Positions 45,464-54,905 of a DNA stretch of 64,000 nt are shown here, one piece after another. A program made the translations under genes and the position numbers. The notes below the pieces were generated by a model. The model was given only the letters and a program-made list of their open reading frames with translations. It made no database searches and was not told where the DNA came from. Where the stretch lies: NCBI RefSeq assembly GCF_040560245.1, contig NZ_JAKMWP010000016.1; one strand, given 5' to 3'. The first letter of the stretch is position 1. Each line of letters opens with the position of its first letter. The stretch is from Morganella sibonii (GTDB lineage: Bacteria > Pseudomonadota > Gammaproteobacteria > Enterobacterales > Enterobacteriaceae).

Positions 45464-46810
45464 ATGTCTGCGACACAGCCGCAAAGCGGGTGCAAATTAG
45501 ACCAATTTTTTAAACTGACTGAACGCGGGACGACTGTCCGCCGTGAAGTTCTCGCCGGACTGACCACATTCCTGGCGATGGTGTACTCCGTGATTGTTGT
45601 GCCGGGTATGCTCGGCCAGGCGGGTTTCCCGCATACGGCAGTTTTTATCGCCACCTGTCTGGTTGCCGGGTTCGGCTCTCTGCTGATGGGGCTGTGGGCG
45701 AATCTGCCGATGGCGATCGGCTGTGCGATCTCCCTGACAGCCTTTACGGCATTCAGCATGGTGCTTGGTCAGAATATCCCGATTCCGGTAGTACTGGGCG
45801 CGGTCTTCCTGATGGGGGTTCTGTTTACCCTGATCTCCGTAACCGGTATCCGGACATGGATTCTGCGTAATATTCCGATGGGGATTGCGCACGGTACCGG
45901 TATCGGTATCGGTCTGTTCCTGCTGCTGATCGCCGCCACCAATATCGACCTTGTGATCAAAAACCCGAATGCGGGTATGCCGGTGGTGCTGGGGGATTTC
46001 ACCTCTTTCCCTGTGATGATTGCACTGGCCGGTCTGGCGGTGATTTTCGGCCTGGAACGTCTGAAAGTCCCGGGTGCGGTACTGCTGGTTATTATTGCGA
46101 TTTCCGTTATCGGGCTGATTTTTGACCCGAATGTGAAATATCAGGGCTTTTTCAAATTACCGTCTCTCGGTGATGACGGGCTGTCACTCTTCTTCAGCAT
46201 GGATATCATGGGCGCACTGAAGCCGCTGGTGTTGCCGACAGTCCTGGCACTGGTGATGACGGCGGTGTTTGATGCGACAGGTACGATCCGCGCGGTTGCC
46301 GGTCAGGCGAATCTGCTGGATAAAGATAATCAGATCATTAACGGCGGCAAAGCACTGACAACTGACTCAGTCAGCAGCATTGTGGCCGGTGTTGTCGGCG
46401 CGGCGCCTGCGGCTGTGTATATCGAATCTGCGGCCGGTGCTGCTGCAGGCGGCCGTACCGGTCTGACCGCGACGGTAGTCGGTGTGCTGTTCCTGCTGAT
46501 CCTGTTCCTCTCTCCGCTCTCTTATCTGGTTCCGGCCTATGCCACAGCACCGGCACTGATGTATGTCGGCCTGCTGATGCTGAGTAATGTCAGTAAACTG
46601 GATTTCGGTGACTTTGTCGGTTCGATGTCCGGTTTACTGTGTGCGGTGTTTATTGTGCTGACCGGTAACATTGTAACCGGGATTATGCTGGGCTTTGCTT
46701 CACTGGTTATCGGCCGTATCGCCGGGGGTGAATGGCGTAAGCTGAATATCGGCACTGTTCTTATCGCAGCGGCACTGGTGGCGTTTTATGCTGGCGGCTG
46801 GGCAATTTAA
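45464..46810 (+). CDS. ghxP: Guanine/hypoxanthine permease GhxP (AzgA family)
   Basis: This 448-residue inner-membrane proton symporter of the NCS2 AzgA-like group has E. coli GhxP length and the same conserved stretches: AGLTTFLAMVYSVIVVPGML, GCAISLTAFTAFS, VMTAVFDATGTIRAVAGQAN and AAPAAVYIESAAGAAAGG. The closely related paralogue GhxQ is an alternative name, but the following yjcE gene matches the E. coli ghxP-yjcE order. The two PurR boxes fit purine repression. Confidence 0.92.
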   Translation: MSATQPQSGCKLDQFFKLTERGTTVRREVLAGLTTFLAMVYSVIVVPGMLGQAGFPHTAVFIATCLVAGFGSLLMGLWANLPMAIGCAISLTAFTAFSMVLGQNIPIPVVLGAVFLMGVLFTLISVTGIRTWILRNIPMGIAHGTGIGIGLFLLLIAATNIDLVIKNPNAGMPVVLGDFTSFPVMIALAGLAVIFGLERLKVPGAVLLVIIAISVIGLIFDPNVKYQGFFKLPSLGDDGLSLFFSMDIMGALKPLVLPTVLALVMTAVFDATGTIRAVAGQANLLDKDNQIINGGKALTTDSVSSIVAGVVGAAPAAVYIESAAGAAAGGRTGLTATVVGVLFLLILFLSPLSYLVPAYATAPALMYVGLLMLSNVSKLDFGDFVGSMSGLLCAVFIVLTGNIVTGIMLGFASLVIGRIAGGEWRKLNIGTVLIAAALVAFYAGGWAI

Positions 46811-46920
46811 GTAATAAATCACCACTTAACGGAAGTTGGTGGTGACGATACGCTTTATTTATACGATTTGTCTCAAAATACCAATTAATTGCCCGAATTA
46901 ATGGCATGAGAAGATAAAAT

Positions 46921-46957
46921 AGCAGTGGCGGATAACGCATCCGCCGCTGCTTTTTTT
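46921..46957 (+). terminator. ghxP terminator
   Basis: A 13-bp stem AGCAGTGGCGGAT / ATCCGCCGCTGCT (one G-T pair) with loop AACGC is followed by a run of seven T residues, 110 bases after the ghxP stop. Confidence 0.9.
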
Positions 46958-47081
46958 GTATGATAGTGGCAACCGGCGGTAATTTTTTCTCTTCCGGGGT
47001 CTTATTACGGTTTTTTTGCCGTTATTAACAGTGTCTTCTTTGTCAGCGGGCTGATTAAGCCCTAAGTTCAGTAAGGGTAAT

Positions 47082-48731
47082 ATGGAAATATTCTTTACGA
47101 TTCTTATTTTGATTCTGGTCGTGTCGGTGTCCGGTGTTCTCACCAAAATGATTCCGTATCGTATTCCGTTACCTATTATTCAGATCGCAATGGGGGCACT
47201 GCTTGCCTTCCCGCAGTTTGGTCTGCATGTCACGTTCGACCCTGAACTGTTTCTTGTCCTGCTGATACCGCCGTTGTTGTTTGTTGACGGCTGGAAAACC
47301 CCGACCCGGGAATTTATGCAGAAAGGGCGGGAAATCTTCATTCTGGTGCTGTTCCTGGTGCTGGTCACCGTTATCGGTATCGGGTATCTGATCTACTGGC
47401 TGATGCCGGGGATTGAGCTGATTCCGGCCTTTGCTCTTGCTGCGGTACTGTCACCTACAGATGCCGTGGCGCTGTCGTCGATTGTCGGCAAAGGGCGCAT
47501 TCCGAAACAGATGATGGGCATTCTGGAAGGCGAGGCGCTGATGAACGACGCCTCCGGTCTGGTTGCGCTGAAATTTGCCGTGGCAATTGTCATGGGCACG
47601 ATGATTTTCTCGGTTACCGGGGTCACGCTGGAATTCTTTAAAGTGGCTATCGGCGGTCTGCTGGCGGGGGTGGCTGTCACCTGGCTGTACAGTAAATCGC
47701 TGCGTCTGATGAGCCGCTGGAGCGGGGATGACCCGGCCACGCAAATCGTCTTTATGTTGCTCCTGCCGTTTGCTTCTTATCTGATTGCGGAACATATCGG
47801 TGTGTCCGGTATCCTGGCGGCCGTGGCAGCAGGGATGACTATCAGCAAATCCGGCGTGATCCGCAATGCGCCGCTGGCGATGCGTCTGCGGGCAGATAAC
47901 GTCTGGGGGATGCTGGAATTCGTCTTTAACGGTCTGGTCTTTATTATGCTCGGCCTGCAACTGCCGGGGATCTGGCAGGTGTCCGTTATTGAGGCGGAAC
48001 TGGACCCGACAGTAGAAACCTGGATGCTGTTTACCGCGGTTATCGTGATCTATTTTGCCCTGCTGGTACTGCGTTTCTGCTGGCTGTGGATGATGAAAAC
48101 CGTCAGCCGCCTGACCTTAAAACGCAAACCGCTGGACTTTACATTCTACACCACCCGTGACCTGTGGCTGGCGTCATTTGCCGGGGTGCGCGGGGCGATA
48201 ACACTGGCGGGTGTGCTTTCCATCCCGCTGTTCCTGCCGGACGGCACACCGTTCCCGGCCCGTTATCAGATGGTGTTTATCGCCGCCGGGGTGATTATCT
48301 TCTCGCTCTTTATGGGGGTGGTATCACTGCCGTTCCTGCTCAAGGGCATGAATGTCGGGGATAAACAGGCAGATGCCAATGAAATCCGCGCGGCGAAAGC
48401 GGCGATGGCGGAAGTGGCGATTGTCAGTATCGGCAAGATGGAAGAGCGTTTGTCCGCCAGTTCGGACGAGGCGCTGGATGCGGAAGCGATCAGCGAGGTA
48501 GCCTCGCGGGTTGCCGGACACCTCAGGCGGCGTACCGCCGGGGGGGATGAGATGGAATACAATCTCCAGGTGGAAGATCTCGAACGCCGTTTCCGTCTGA
48601 CCGCACTGCGTGCCGAGCGCGGGGAGCTGTATCACCAGCGTGCGACCCGTAATATCAGCAATGAAACCCTGCAACTGCTGCTGCATGATCTGGATCTGCT
48701 GGAAGCCCTGCTGGTTGAGAAAGAAACATAA
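47082..48731 (+). CDS. yjcE: CPA1-family Na+/H+ antiporter YjcE
   Basis: The 549 residues equal E. coli YjcE. About twelve membrane segments precede a cytoplasmic C-terminal domain of about 140 residues. The ion site is visible in FALAAVLSPTDAVALSSIVG and LEGEALMNDASGLVALKF. The protein is a putative cation/proton exchanger; its physiological ion is not settled. It is followed three bases later by yigM in the same direction. Confidence 0.92.
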   Translation: MEIFFTILILILVVSVSGVLTKMIPYRIPLPIIQIAMGALLAFPQFGLHVTFDPELFLVLLIPPLLFVDGWKTPTREFMQKGREIFILVLFLVLVTVIGIGYLIYWLMPGIELIPAFALAAVLSPTDAVALSSIVGKGRIPKQMMGILEGEALMNDASGLVALKFAVAIVMGTMIFSVTGVTLEFFKVAIGGLLAGVAVTWLYSKSLRLMSRWSGDDPATQIVFMLLLPFASYLIAEHIGVSGILAAVAAGMTISKSGVIRNAPLAMRLRADNVWGMLEFVFNGLVFIMLGLQLPGIWQVSVIEAELDPTVETWMLFTAVIVIYFALLVLRFCWLWMMKTVSRLTLKRKPLDFTFYTTRDLWLASFAGVRGAITLAGVLSIPLFLPDGTPFPARYQMVFIAAGVIIFSLFMGVVSLPFLLKGMNVGDKQADANEIRAAKAAMAEVAIVSIGKMEERLSASSDEALDAEAISEVASRVAGHLRRRTAGGDEMEYNLQVEDLERRFRLTALRAERGELYHQRATRNISNETLQLLLHDLDLLEALLVEKET

Positions 48732-48734
48732 CTG

Positions 48735-49634
48735 ATGCCGTTACTGATTATTACCACGATTTTATGGGCCGCATCATTCAGCCTGATCGGCGAGTATCTC
48801 GCCGGTCAGGTGGACAGCTGGTTCTCTGTATTAGTCCGTGTGTCGCTGGCGGCGCTGGTTTTCCTGCCGTTTCTGCGCTGGCGCGGGATCGCGGCGAAAG
48901 TTATTCTGATGTATATGGCGGTGGGTGCCTGTCAGCTCGGCATTATGTATCTCTTCGTTTTTCATGCCTACAACTACCTGACTGTCGCGGAATTTCTGCT
49001 GTTCACCGTGCTGACGCCGCTTTATGTGACACTGATTTATGATCTGCTGGAGCGGCGCGGGTTGCGGTGGGGATATGTGTTCAGTTCGCTGCTGGCGGTG
49101 ATTGGTGCGGCGGTGATCCGCTATGACCATCTCAGTGATTCTTTCTGGACAGGGCTGATTCTGGTGCAGCTGGCGAATATCTTCTTTGCCATCGGCCAGG
49201 TCGGTTATAAGCGGCTGATGGAAGTGCATCCGCTGGTGCAGCGCACGGCATTCTCCTGGTTCTACCTCGGTGCCTGTGTAGTGGCGCTGGCGGGCTGGCT
49301 GCTGTTCGGTAATTTCGCCAAAATGCCGTCCACGCAGTTACAGTGGGGCGTCCTGCTGTGGCTGGGGATTGGTGCTTCCGGGATCGGCTACTTTATGTGG
49401 AACTACGGTGCCACGCAGGTGGACGCCGGAACACTCGCGATCATGAACAACATGATGGTTCCGGCGGGGTTACTGGTGAACTTCGCCATCTGGCAGCAGC
49501 ATCCGGACTGGCTCACGTTCAGCATTGGCGCAACCCTGATTGTTGCATCGCTGTGGGTGCACCGGGTATGGATACTGAAGCCGTCTTTACAAAAGGCAGA
49601 TTGTCCACCGCGTGCTGACGCGTCGCACGAATAA
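48735..49634 (+). CDS. yigM: Biotin transporter YigM (EamA/DMT superfamily)
   Basis: The 299-residue protein has ten membrane segments in two EamA halves. It shares with E. coli YigM the stretches ASFSLIGEYLAGQVDSWF, YLTVAEFLLFTVLTPLYVTL, IGAAVIRYD and GIGYFMWNYGATQVDAGTL. YigM is the high-affinity biotin importer of E. coli. Position beside metR is conserved. Its 3' end overlaps the 3' end of metR on the other strand by 116 bases. Confidence 0.9.
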   Translation: MPLLIITTILWAASFSLIGEYLAGQVDSWFSVLVRVSLAALVFLPFLRWRGIAAKVILMYMAVGACQLGIMYLFVFHAYNYLTVAEFLLFTVLTPLYVTLIYDLLERRGLRWGYVFSSLLAVIGAAVIRYDHLSDSFWTGLILVQLANIFFAIGQVGYKRLMEVHPLVQRTAFSWFYLGACVVALAGWLLFGNFAKMPSTQLQWGVLLWLGIGASGIGYFMWNYGATQVDAGTLAIMNNMMVPAGLLVNFAIWQQHPDWLTFSIGATLIVASLWVHRVWILKPSLQKADCPPRADASHE

Positions 49635-50481
49635 ACGACTCAACAGCCGGCTGACGCTGTTCCCCGCTGCGGTTTGCGGCATACAGCCGGCTCCACAATC
49701 CTTCCCCTAAAGTTTTGGTCACCACCATCCCCTGTCTTTCGAAATTCTCCACCGCCCAGTGCGGCAGTGCGGCGATCCCCATACGGGCGGCCACCATCTG
49801 GATCATCAGCAGGGTGTTATCCACGGTTTTTATCTGCGGGGAAACACCGGCCGGTTGCAGGAAGCGCCGCCAGATATCAAAGCGCTGACGCTGTACCGGA
49901 TAAATCAGCAGGGTTTCTGCGGTCAGATCCTGCGGCTGAATATGCAGACGGCGGGCCAGCGGATGATCCGGTGCCACCACCAGTTTCACCTCATAATCAA
50001 ACAGCGGCGTGTACGTCAGCTTCCCGTTGTGCTGCTCATCAATATCGGATGTCAGCACCACATCGAGTTCGCGTTTCAGCAGTTCCGGCTGCGGATCAAA
50101 ACTGACGCCGGAAGTGAAATCAACATTAATCTGCGGCCAGCTCTCACGGAAATGCGCCAGAGCGGGGGTCAGCCACTGAATGCAGCTGTGGCACTCAATC
50201 GCCACGCGCAGCGCGGTCAGCCCCGGCTCATTACACTCGCGGATAGCATCTTTCACCAGCGGCAGTACCTGCTCTGCCAGTTGCAGCAACACCTGTCCCT
50301 GCGGGGTGAATTGCAGCGGCTGGGTTTTGCGGATAAAAATCCGGTAACCGAGCCGGTGTTCCAGTTCACTGAACTGATGGGAAAGGGCGGATTGTGTCTG
50401 ATGCAACGCACCTGCTGCTCCCGCGAGCGACCCTGACTGATTCAGTGCCTGAATCGTTTTTAAATGTTTTATTTCTATCAT
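49519..50481 (-). CDS. metR: LysR-type activator MetR
   Basis: MetR activates metE and metH with homocysteine as co-activator. The 320 residues (E. coli 317) start MIEIKHLKTIQALNQSGSLA with the HTH TQSALSHQFSELEHRLGYRIF; the ligand domain includes ECHSCIQWLTPAL and RMGIAALPHWAVENFERQGM. It is divergent from metE with a shared 105-base control region, the classic arrangement. The 3' end lies inside yigM in antisense. Confidence 0.97.
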   Translation of the reverse strand: MIEIKHLKTIQALNQSGSLAGAAGALHQTQSALSHQFSELEHRLGYRIFIRKTQPLQFTPQGQVLLQLAEQVLPLVKDAIRECNEPGLTALRVAIECHSCIQWLTPALAHFRESWPQINVDFTSGVSFDPQPELLKRELDVVLTSDIDEQHNGKLTYTPLFDYEVKLVVAPDHPLARRLHIQPQDLTAETLLIYPVQRQRFDIWRRFLQPAGVSPQIKTVDNTLLMIQMVAARMGIAALPHWAVENFERQGMVVTKTLGEGLWSRLYAANRSGEQRQPAVESFIRATRQHAVDNLPFVKTASVSIPGAPTAMQQSGLRQC

Positions 50482-50493
50482 GAGGAACCTTCA
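50481..50493. promoter_or_regulatory. MetR-like site in the metR-metE region
   Basis: TGAGGAACCTTCA fits TGAA-N5-TTCA with one mismatch. It lies at the metR start, in the divergent metR-metE control region where MetR is known to bind in enterobacteria. Confidence 0.45.
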
Positions 50494-50545
50494 GGTTAGC
50501 GATGAAGAATTTGCGCTTGTTTCTTATACAGTACCCGTTGATTAT

Positions 50546-50569
50546 GGATGTGTAAACATCTGGATGGCT
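50546..50569 (+). promoter_or_regulatory. Three MetJ-box-like repeats before metE
   Basis: GGATGTGT, AAACATCT and GGATGGCT run in perfect 8-bp phase, each matching AGACGTCT at five or six positions. The array ends 17 bases before the metE ATG. MetJ acts on metE in E. coli; here it is inferred. Confidence 0.55.
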
Positions 50570-50586
50570 AAATGATAGGATTTTTT

Positions 50587-52872
50587 ATGACGACACATAA
50601 TCACACTCTGGGTTTTCCGCGTATCGGTCTGAAAAGAGAACTGAAAAAAGCGCTTGAAGGTTACTGGGCAGGGCAGATTTCGCAGGATGAGCTGCGCGAT
50701 ACCGGCCGTGAATTACGCCGCCGCCACTGGCAGCTGCAAAAAGAGGCCGGGGTTGAATTATTGCCGGTCGGGGATTTCGCCTGGTACGATCATGTTCTCG
50801 GCACCAGTCTGCTGTTTGGTAATGTGCCGCCGCGTCATGCCGGTGCTGACGGGAAAATTGACCTCGATACGCTGTTCCGTATCGCCCGTGGCCGTGCGCC
50901 TTCCGGTGAACCGGCCGCAGCAGCGGAAATGACAAAATGGTTTAACACCAATTATCACTATATTGTGCCGGAGTTTCAGCGCGGGCAAACTTTCAGCGTG
51001 AGCTGGCCGCAGCTGTTTGATGAGGTGGATGAGGCACTGGAGCAGGGCTTTGCGGTGAAACCGGTACTGCTTGGCCCGGTGACCTATCTGTGGCTTGGCA
51101 AAGTGAAAGGCGCTCAGTTTGATCGCTTATCATTACTGCCGTCACTGCTGGCAGCCTATAAAACCGTGCTGGAAAAACTGGCGGAGCGCGGTATTGAATG
51201 GATTCAGATTGATGAACCGGCACTGGTACTGGATTTACCACCGGAATGGCAGTCCGCTTACCGTACCGCGTATGATGCTTTGCAGGGACATGCAAAACTG
51301 CTGCTGACCACCTATTTTGACAGCGTGGGCCACCATCTGCCGCTTATCCGTGAACTACCTGTGCAGGGGCTGCATGTTGATTTTGTCGCAGGCAGCGATG
51401 ATATTCAGGCTATTCATGAAGCCTTACCGGCTGACTGGCTGCTCTCCGCCGGTCTGATTAACGGGCGCAATGTCTGGCGTGCCGATCTGCGGCAAAAATA
51501 TGATGTGATAGCACCGCTGGCCGGAAAACGTGATCTGTGGATTGGCACATCCTGCTCGCTGCTGCACAGTCCGATTGACCTGCGTGACGAAACCAAACTG
51601 GATGAGGAAGTCAAAAGCTGGTTTGCTTTTGCGCAGCAGAAATGTGAAGAACTGGCACTGCTGACCCGTGCGGTCAACAGCGGCACGGCGGATGATATTG
51701 CCGCGCTGGAGAAATACAGTGCCCCTATCACGCTGCGCCGCCACTCTTCCCGTGTGCACAACGCCGCAGTCGCGGCCCGGCTGGCGGCGGTAACCGCCCG
51801 CGACAGTGAACGTGCCGCGCCGTACGCTGAGCGTGCAGAGGCACAACGCAGTCGTTTTAATCTGCCGCTGTGGCCGACCACCACAATCGGTTCTTTCCCG
51901 CAAACGACGGAAATCCGCGGGTTACGTCTGAACTTCAAAAAAGGAAATATCGATAAAGCGTTCTACCGCACCAATATTTCTGAACATATTAAGCAGGCGA
52001 TTCATGAGCAGGAACGGCTCGGACTGGATGTGCTGGTTCACGGTGAAGCGGAACGTAATGACATGGTGGAGTATTTCGGCGAGCATCTCGACGGTTATGT
52101 CTTTACGCAGAACGGCTGGGTGCAGAGTTACGGCTCCCGCTGTGTCAAACCGCCGGTGATCATCGGTGACATCAGCCGTCCGGAGCCTATCACGGCTGAC
52201 TGGGCGACGTACGCGCAATCCCTCACCAGCAAACCGGTGAAAGGCATGCTGACCGGGCCGGTGACCATTCTCTGCTGGTCATTCCCGCGCGAGGATGTCA
52301 GCCGCGAAACTATTGCCAAACAGATTGCTCTGGCACTGCGTGATGAAGTGGACGATCTACAGAAAGCCGGGATCGGTATTATCCAGATCGATGAACCGGC
52401 ACTGCGTGAAGGGCTGCCGCTGCGCCGCGAAGAGTGGGCGGAGTATCTCACCTGGGCGGTGGATGCCTTCCGGCTCAATGCCGCTGTCGCAGAGAATGAC
52501 ACTCAGATCCACACCCATATGTGTTACTGCGAATTCAATGACATCATGGATTCCATCGCGGCGCTGGATGCGGATGTGATCACCATTGAAACATCACGCT
52601 CGGATATGGAACTGCTGGAAGCATTCGAAGATTTCGATTATCCGAATGAAATCGGGCCGGGTGTTTATGATATTCACTCACCGAATGTACCGGAAGTGGA
52701 GTGGATTGAAGCCCTGCTGCGCAAAGCGGCGGATAAGATCGCTGTGGAGCGTCTGTGGGTTAACCCGGACTGCGGCCTGAAAACCCGCGGCTGGGATGAA
52801 ACCCGCAAAGCCCTGGCAAACATGGTGGAAGCGGCGCGCCGTCTGCGGGAAAATCCGCTGACATCCCGCTGA
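50587..52872 (+). CDS. metE: Cobalamin-independent methionine synthase MetE
   Basis: MetE transfers the methyl group of 5-methyltetrahydropteroyltri-glutamate to homocysteine by a zinc-activated thiol. The 761 residues (E. coli 753) include TLGFPRIGLKRELKKALEGY, TTTIGSFPQTTEIR, and the zinc sites HTHMCYCEFND and NPDCGLKTRGW. The ATG at 50587 (TAGGA upstream) is preferred to one 15 bases earlier because MTTHNHTLGFPRIGL matches the family start. Confidence 0.97.
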   Translation: MTTHNHTLGFPRIGLKRELKKALEGYWAGQISQDELRDTGRELRRRHWQLQKEAGVELLPVGDFAWYDHVLGTSLLFGNVPPRHAGADGKIDLDTLFRIARGRAPSGEPAAAAEMTKWFNTNYHYIVPEFQRGQTFSVSWPQLFDEVDEALEQGFAVKPVLLGPVTYLWLGKVKGAQFDRLSLLPSLLAAYKTVLEKLAERGIEWIQIDEPALVLDLPPEWQSAYRTAYDALQGHAKLLLTTYFDSVGHHLPLIRELPVQGLHVDFVAGSDDIQAIHEALPADWLLSAGLINGRNVWRADLRQKYDVIAPLAGKRDLWIGTSCSLLHSPIDLRDETKLDEEVKSWFAFAQQKCEELALLTRAVNSGTADDIAALEKYSAPITLRRHSSRVHNAAVAARLAAVTARDSERAAPYAERAEAQRSRFNLPLWPTTTIGSFPQTTEIRGLRLNFKKGNIDKAFYRTNISEHIKQAIHEQERLGLDVLVHGEAERNDMVEYFGEHLDGYVFTQNGWVQSYGSRCVKPPVIIGDISRPEPITADWATYAQSLTSKPVKGMLTGPVTILCWSFPREDVSRETIAKQIALALRDEVDDLQKAGIGIIQIDEPALREGLPLRREEWAEYLTWAVDAFRLNAAVAENDTQIHTHMCYCEFNDIMDSIAALDADVITIETSRSDMELLEAFEDFDYPNEIGPGVYDIHSPNVPEVEWIEALLRKAADKIAVERLWVNPDCGLKTRGWDETRKALANMVEAARRLRENPLTSR

Positions 52873-52899
52873 GGAAATCTGCCTTATATAAAGAAGAAA

Positions 52900-52925
52900 A
52901 AAGCCGGTCAGTGATGACCGGCTTT
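52900..52925. terminator. Terminator between metE and prfH
   Basis: A perfect 11-bp stem AAAGCCGGTCA / TGACCGGCTTT with loop GTGA has six T residues on the minus strand, so it ends the rtcB-prfH operon; the plus-strand side (TTTGTGTT) is weaker for metE. Confidence 0.85.
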
Positions 52926-52938
52926 GTGTTATGTGCTG

Positions 52939-53547
52939 TCAGCTGACCGGACGGAAATCCGGCCCGCTGAAGCAGCGTGTTGCCCGGCCGCGTTCGATCT
53001 GGTGATGTGACCGGTGGCGCTCGCCGTTCAGTGATGCGGACTGCTGTTGCTGATACTGGCTGAGATGCCATTCAATCAGGCGGCAGGCCAGTTTTTTGTT
53101 GGCGTGCTGACTGCGTTCAGACTGCACTTTAACCGTAATACCGGTGGCAATGTGCGTGGCACGGACAGCGGATTCTGTCTTATTCACATGCTGACCGCCC
53201 GGCCCCTGTGATTTAAGACGTTCAAAGACAATCTCACTGTCTGATACCGCCTGCGGCGCAGTAAAACGGCGGATACCGATAAACCAGTTTTTACGCCGGT
53301 GTTTCGGGCGGAGCGGGCTGGCACACTGCCACTGCAATGTCCCGCACCAGCGATCCGCCAGGGCATCCGCAAACTCTCCGTCCAGTGACAACAATGCGGA
53401 ATGCAGTCCGTGCTGTGATGGCATTTCCTCCGCAATGGTCACGGTGACCGGCGACTGTGCGGCCTCCTGCAAAAAGAGACGCAGCGCATGCTTCACTGCC
53501 AGGCAGCACTCTTCCGGGCCGTGAGCGGCAGAAAACTGTAATAACAT
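52939..53547 (-). CDS. prfH: Peptide chain release factor homologue PrfH
   Basis: The 202-residue release-factor-like protein has the GGQ hydrolysis motif (residues 117-119 in SQGPGGQHVNKTESAVRATH), but no domain for stop-codon reading, as known for PrfH. It releases peptides from ribosomes whose 16S rRNA is cut in the decoding centre, so RtcB can reseal them. The basic C-terminal tail (GERHRSHHQIERGRATRCF) fits rRNA binding. The ATG at 53547 overlaps the rtcB stop (TGATG) and follows GGGGAGTG; the longer upstream frame is inside rtcB. Confidence 0.93.
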   Translation of the reverse strand: MLLQFSAAHGPEECCLAVKHALRLFLQEAAQSPVTVTIAEEMPSQHGLHSALLSLDGEFADALADRWCGTLQWQCASPLRPKHRRKNWFIGIRRFTAPQAVSDSEIVFERLKSQGPGGQHVNKTESAVRATHIATGITVKVQSERSQHANKKLACRLIEWHLSQYQQQQSASLNGERHRSHHQIERGRATRCFSGPDFRPVS

Positions 53548-54683
53548 CAGCAGCACTCCCCGCTCGTTTTGTAGGTCAGCAACGGTTTCAGTCGTGCCAC
53601 TACGGTAATCAGTCCGGCACCGCACAGACTGTCTATCACTGTCTCAATAGATTTATAGGATTGCGGCGCTTCCTCATAAATCAGTTGTTTATTGGCGCAG
53701 ATAACCCGGCTGCCGAGATCAGTCCGGGATAACTGTGCCGGCGTATAACGGTGAGAAAGACGTCCTTTACACTCGGTACGCATCCATTTACGCCCTGCGC
53801 CGTGTGCGAGAGAGTAAAGGCTGTCAGCGGTTGCATGCGGTTTCACCAGATAACTGTAATCCCCCCGTGAACCGGGGATCACCACATAATCATGATCGAC
53901 CGGAGTTGCCCCTTTCCGGTGCAGCCAGCCGTCACGTCCGTTGATCGTGCAGGCCTCCACCAGGTTGTGATTGATATCGAGTACCGCGTCACCCCCGGTA
54001 CGCAGTTGCTGCATCATCCGCAGCGCAATCAGCGCCCGGTTATGCTGTGCAAAATCCAGTGCCTGCTGATGTGCTGCCAGATATTCAGCCGCTTCCGGTG
54101 TGTTTTCTGTCAGTCCGCCGTGGCTGAACTGCTCAACATGATGACGCAGAACCATCTGCCCCAGCCCGCGTGAACCACTGTGAACCAGCAGCACGACCCG
54201 CTGTTTATCCAGCCCGGACGCAGCAAACAGCCCGTCATCACAGATCTTATCGATCTGCTGAAACTCAGCGAAATGATTTCCGCCGCCGACAGAAGACAGA
54301 GACGCCGCAAACGGATGTGATACGAAGTGATCGCTCACGTGCTCTGTCAGCCAGTCTGCATCTGCATGGTCATGCATACTGCGCAGTTGTTTTTCTGCCT
54401 TGTCAGCATTGAGTTTGCTGACTTTCAGCTCAGTCTGGTACAGCGCCATACCACAGCCGATATCGTTACCGACCAGCGCGGGATAAAAACGGCCTTCAGA
54501 GAAAAATGCCGCACCCACCGGATAGCCTCTGCCGGGGTGCAGATCCGGCATACCGGCAACAGCCGTCATACCCGGTAATTGTGCGGTGGTGATCAGTTGC
54601 TGAATCGCGTTACTTTCGATCCACGTCGCATCCGAGGCGATATAAGAGACGCCCGGCGCGACAAAATGCATATAATTGCCCAT
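53547..54683 (-). CDS. rtcB: RNA ligase RtcB (RtcB2 type, paired with prfH)
   Basis: RtcB joins RNA 2',3'-cyclic phosphate or 3'-phosphate ends to 5'-OH ends using GTP and Mn. The 378 residues carry metal ligands Asp74 and Cys77 in GNDIGCGMAL, His137 in GGGNHFAE, His168 in VHSGSRGLG, His239 in DINHN, and the guanylylated His294 in LAHGAGRKW. It differs from the RtcA-linked RtcB (no RtcA gene here) and is coupled to prfH, the pair linked to ribosome repair. GGAATGG precedes the ATG. A leader ORF and sigma-70 promoter lie upstream. Confidence 0.95.
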   Translation of the reverse strand: MGNYMHFVAPGVSYIASDATWIESNAIQQLITTAQLPGMTAVAGMPDLHPGRGYPVGAAFFSEGRFYPALVGNDIGCGMALYQTELKVSKLNADKAEKQLRSMHDHADADWLTEHVSDHFVSHPFAASLSSVGGGNHFAEFQQIDKICDDGLFAASGLDKQRVVLLVHSGSRGLGQMVLRHHVEQFSHGGLTENTPEAAEYLAAHQQALDFAQHNRALIALRMMQQLRTGGDAVLDINHNLVEACTINGRDGWLHRKGATPVDHDYVVIPGSRGDYSYLVKPHATADSLYSLAHGAGRKWMRTECKGRLSHRYTPAQLSRTDLGSRVICANKQLIYEEAPQSYKSIETVIDSLCGAGLITVVARLKPLLTYKTSGECC

Positions 54684-54798
54684 AATCCATTCCGGAAAAT
54701 AGTGAAAATTCGGGTTTACGGCGGGCAGTCAGGAAGAAACAGACAGGAAACAGGGACGGGTAATACGGAGAAATAACGCTGTAATACCGGTGTGATAA

Positions 54799-54843
54799 TC
54801 AGTTCTGCAAGAGCCCGCAAAGAGTACACAGTAATGTTGTCAT
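54799..54843 (-). CDS. 14-residue leader ORF upstream of rtcB-prfH
   Basis: The ORF encodes MTTLLCTLCGLLQN. It is preceded by GTAAGGAGGTTCAT, a nearly perfect complement to the 3' end of 16S rRNA, far stronger than the ribosome sites of neighbouring genes. It starts about 55 bases after a predicted promoter and ends 115 bases before the rtcB ATG. Strong signal, short length, and placement suggest a regulatory leader; whether it is translated is untested. Confidence 0.55.
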   Translation of the reverse strand: MTTLLCTLCGLLQN

Positions 54844-54905
54844 ATGAACCTCCTTACGTTCTGAAAGTGACAGGTCAGCACGGACAGCGTGCCGGAATGG
54901 TGCGG

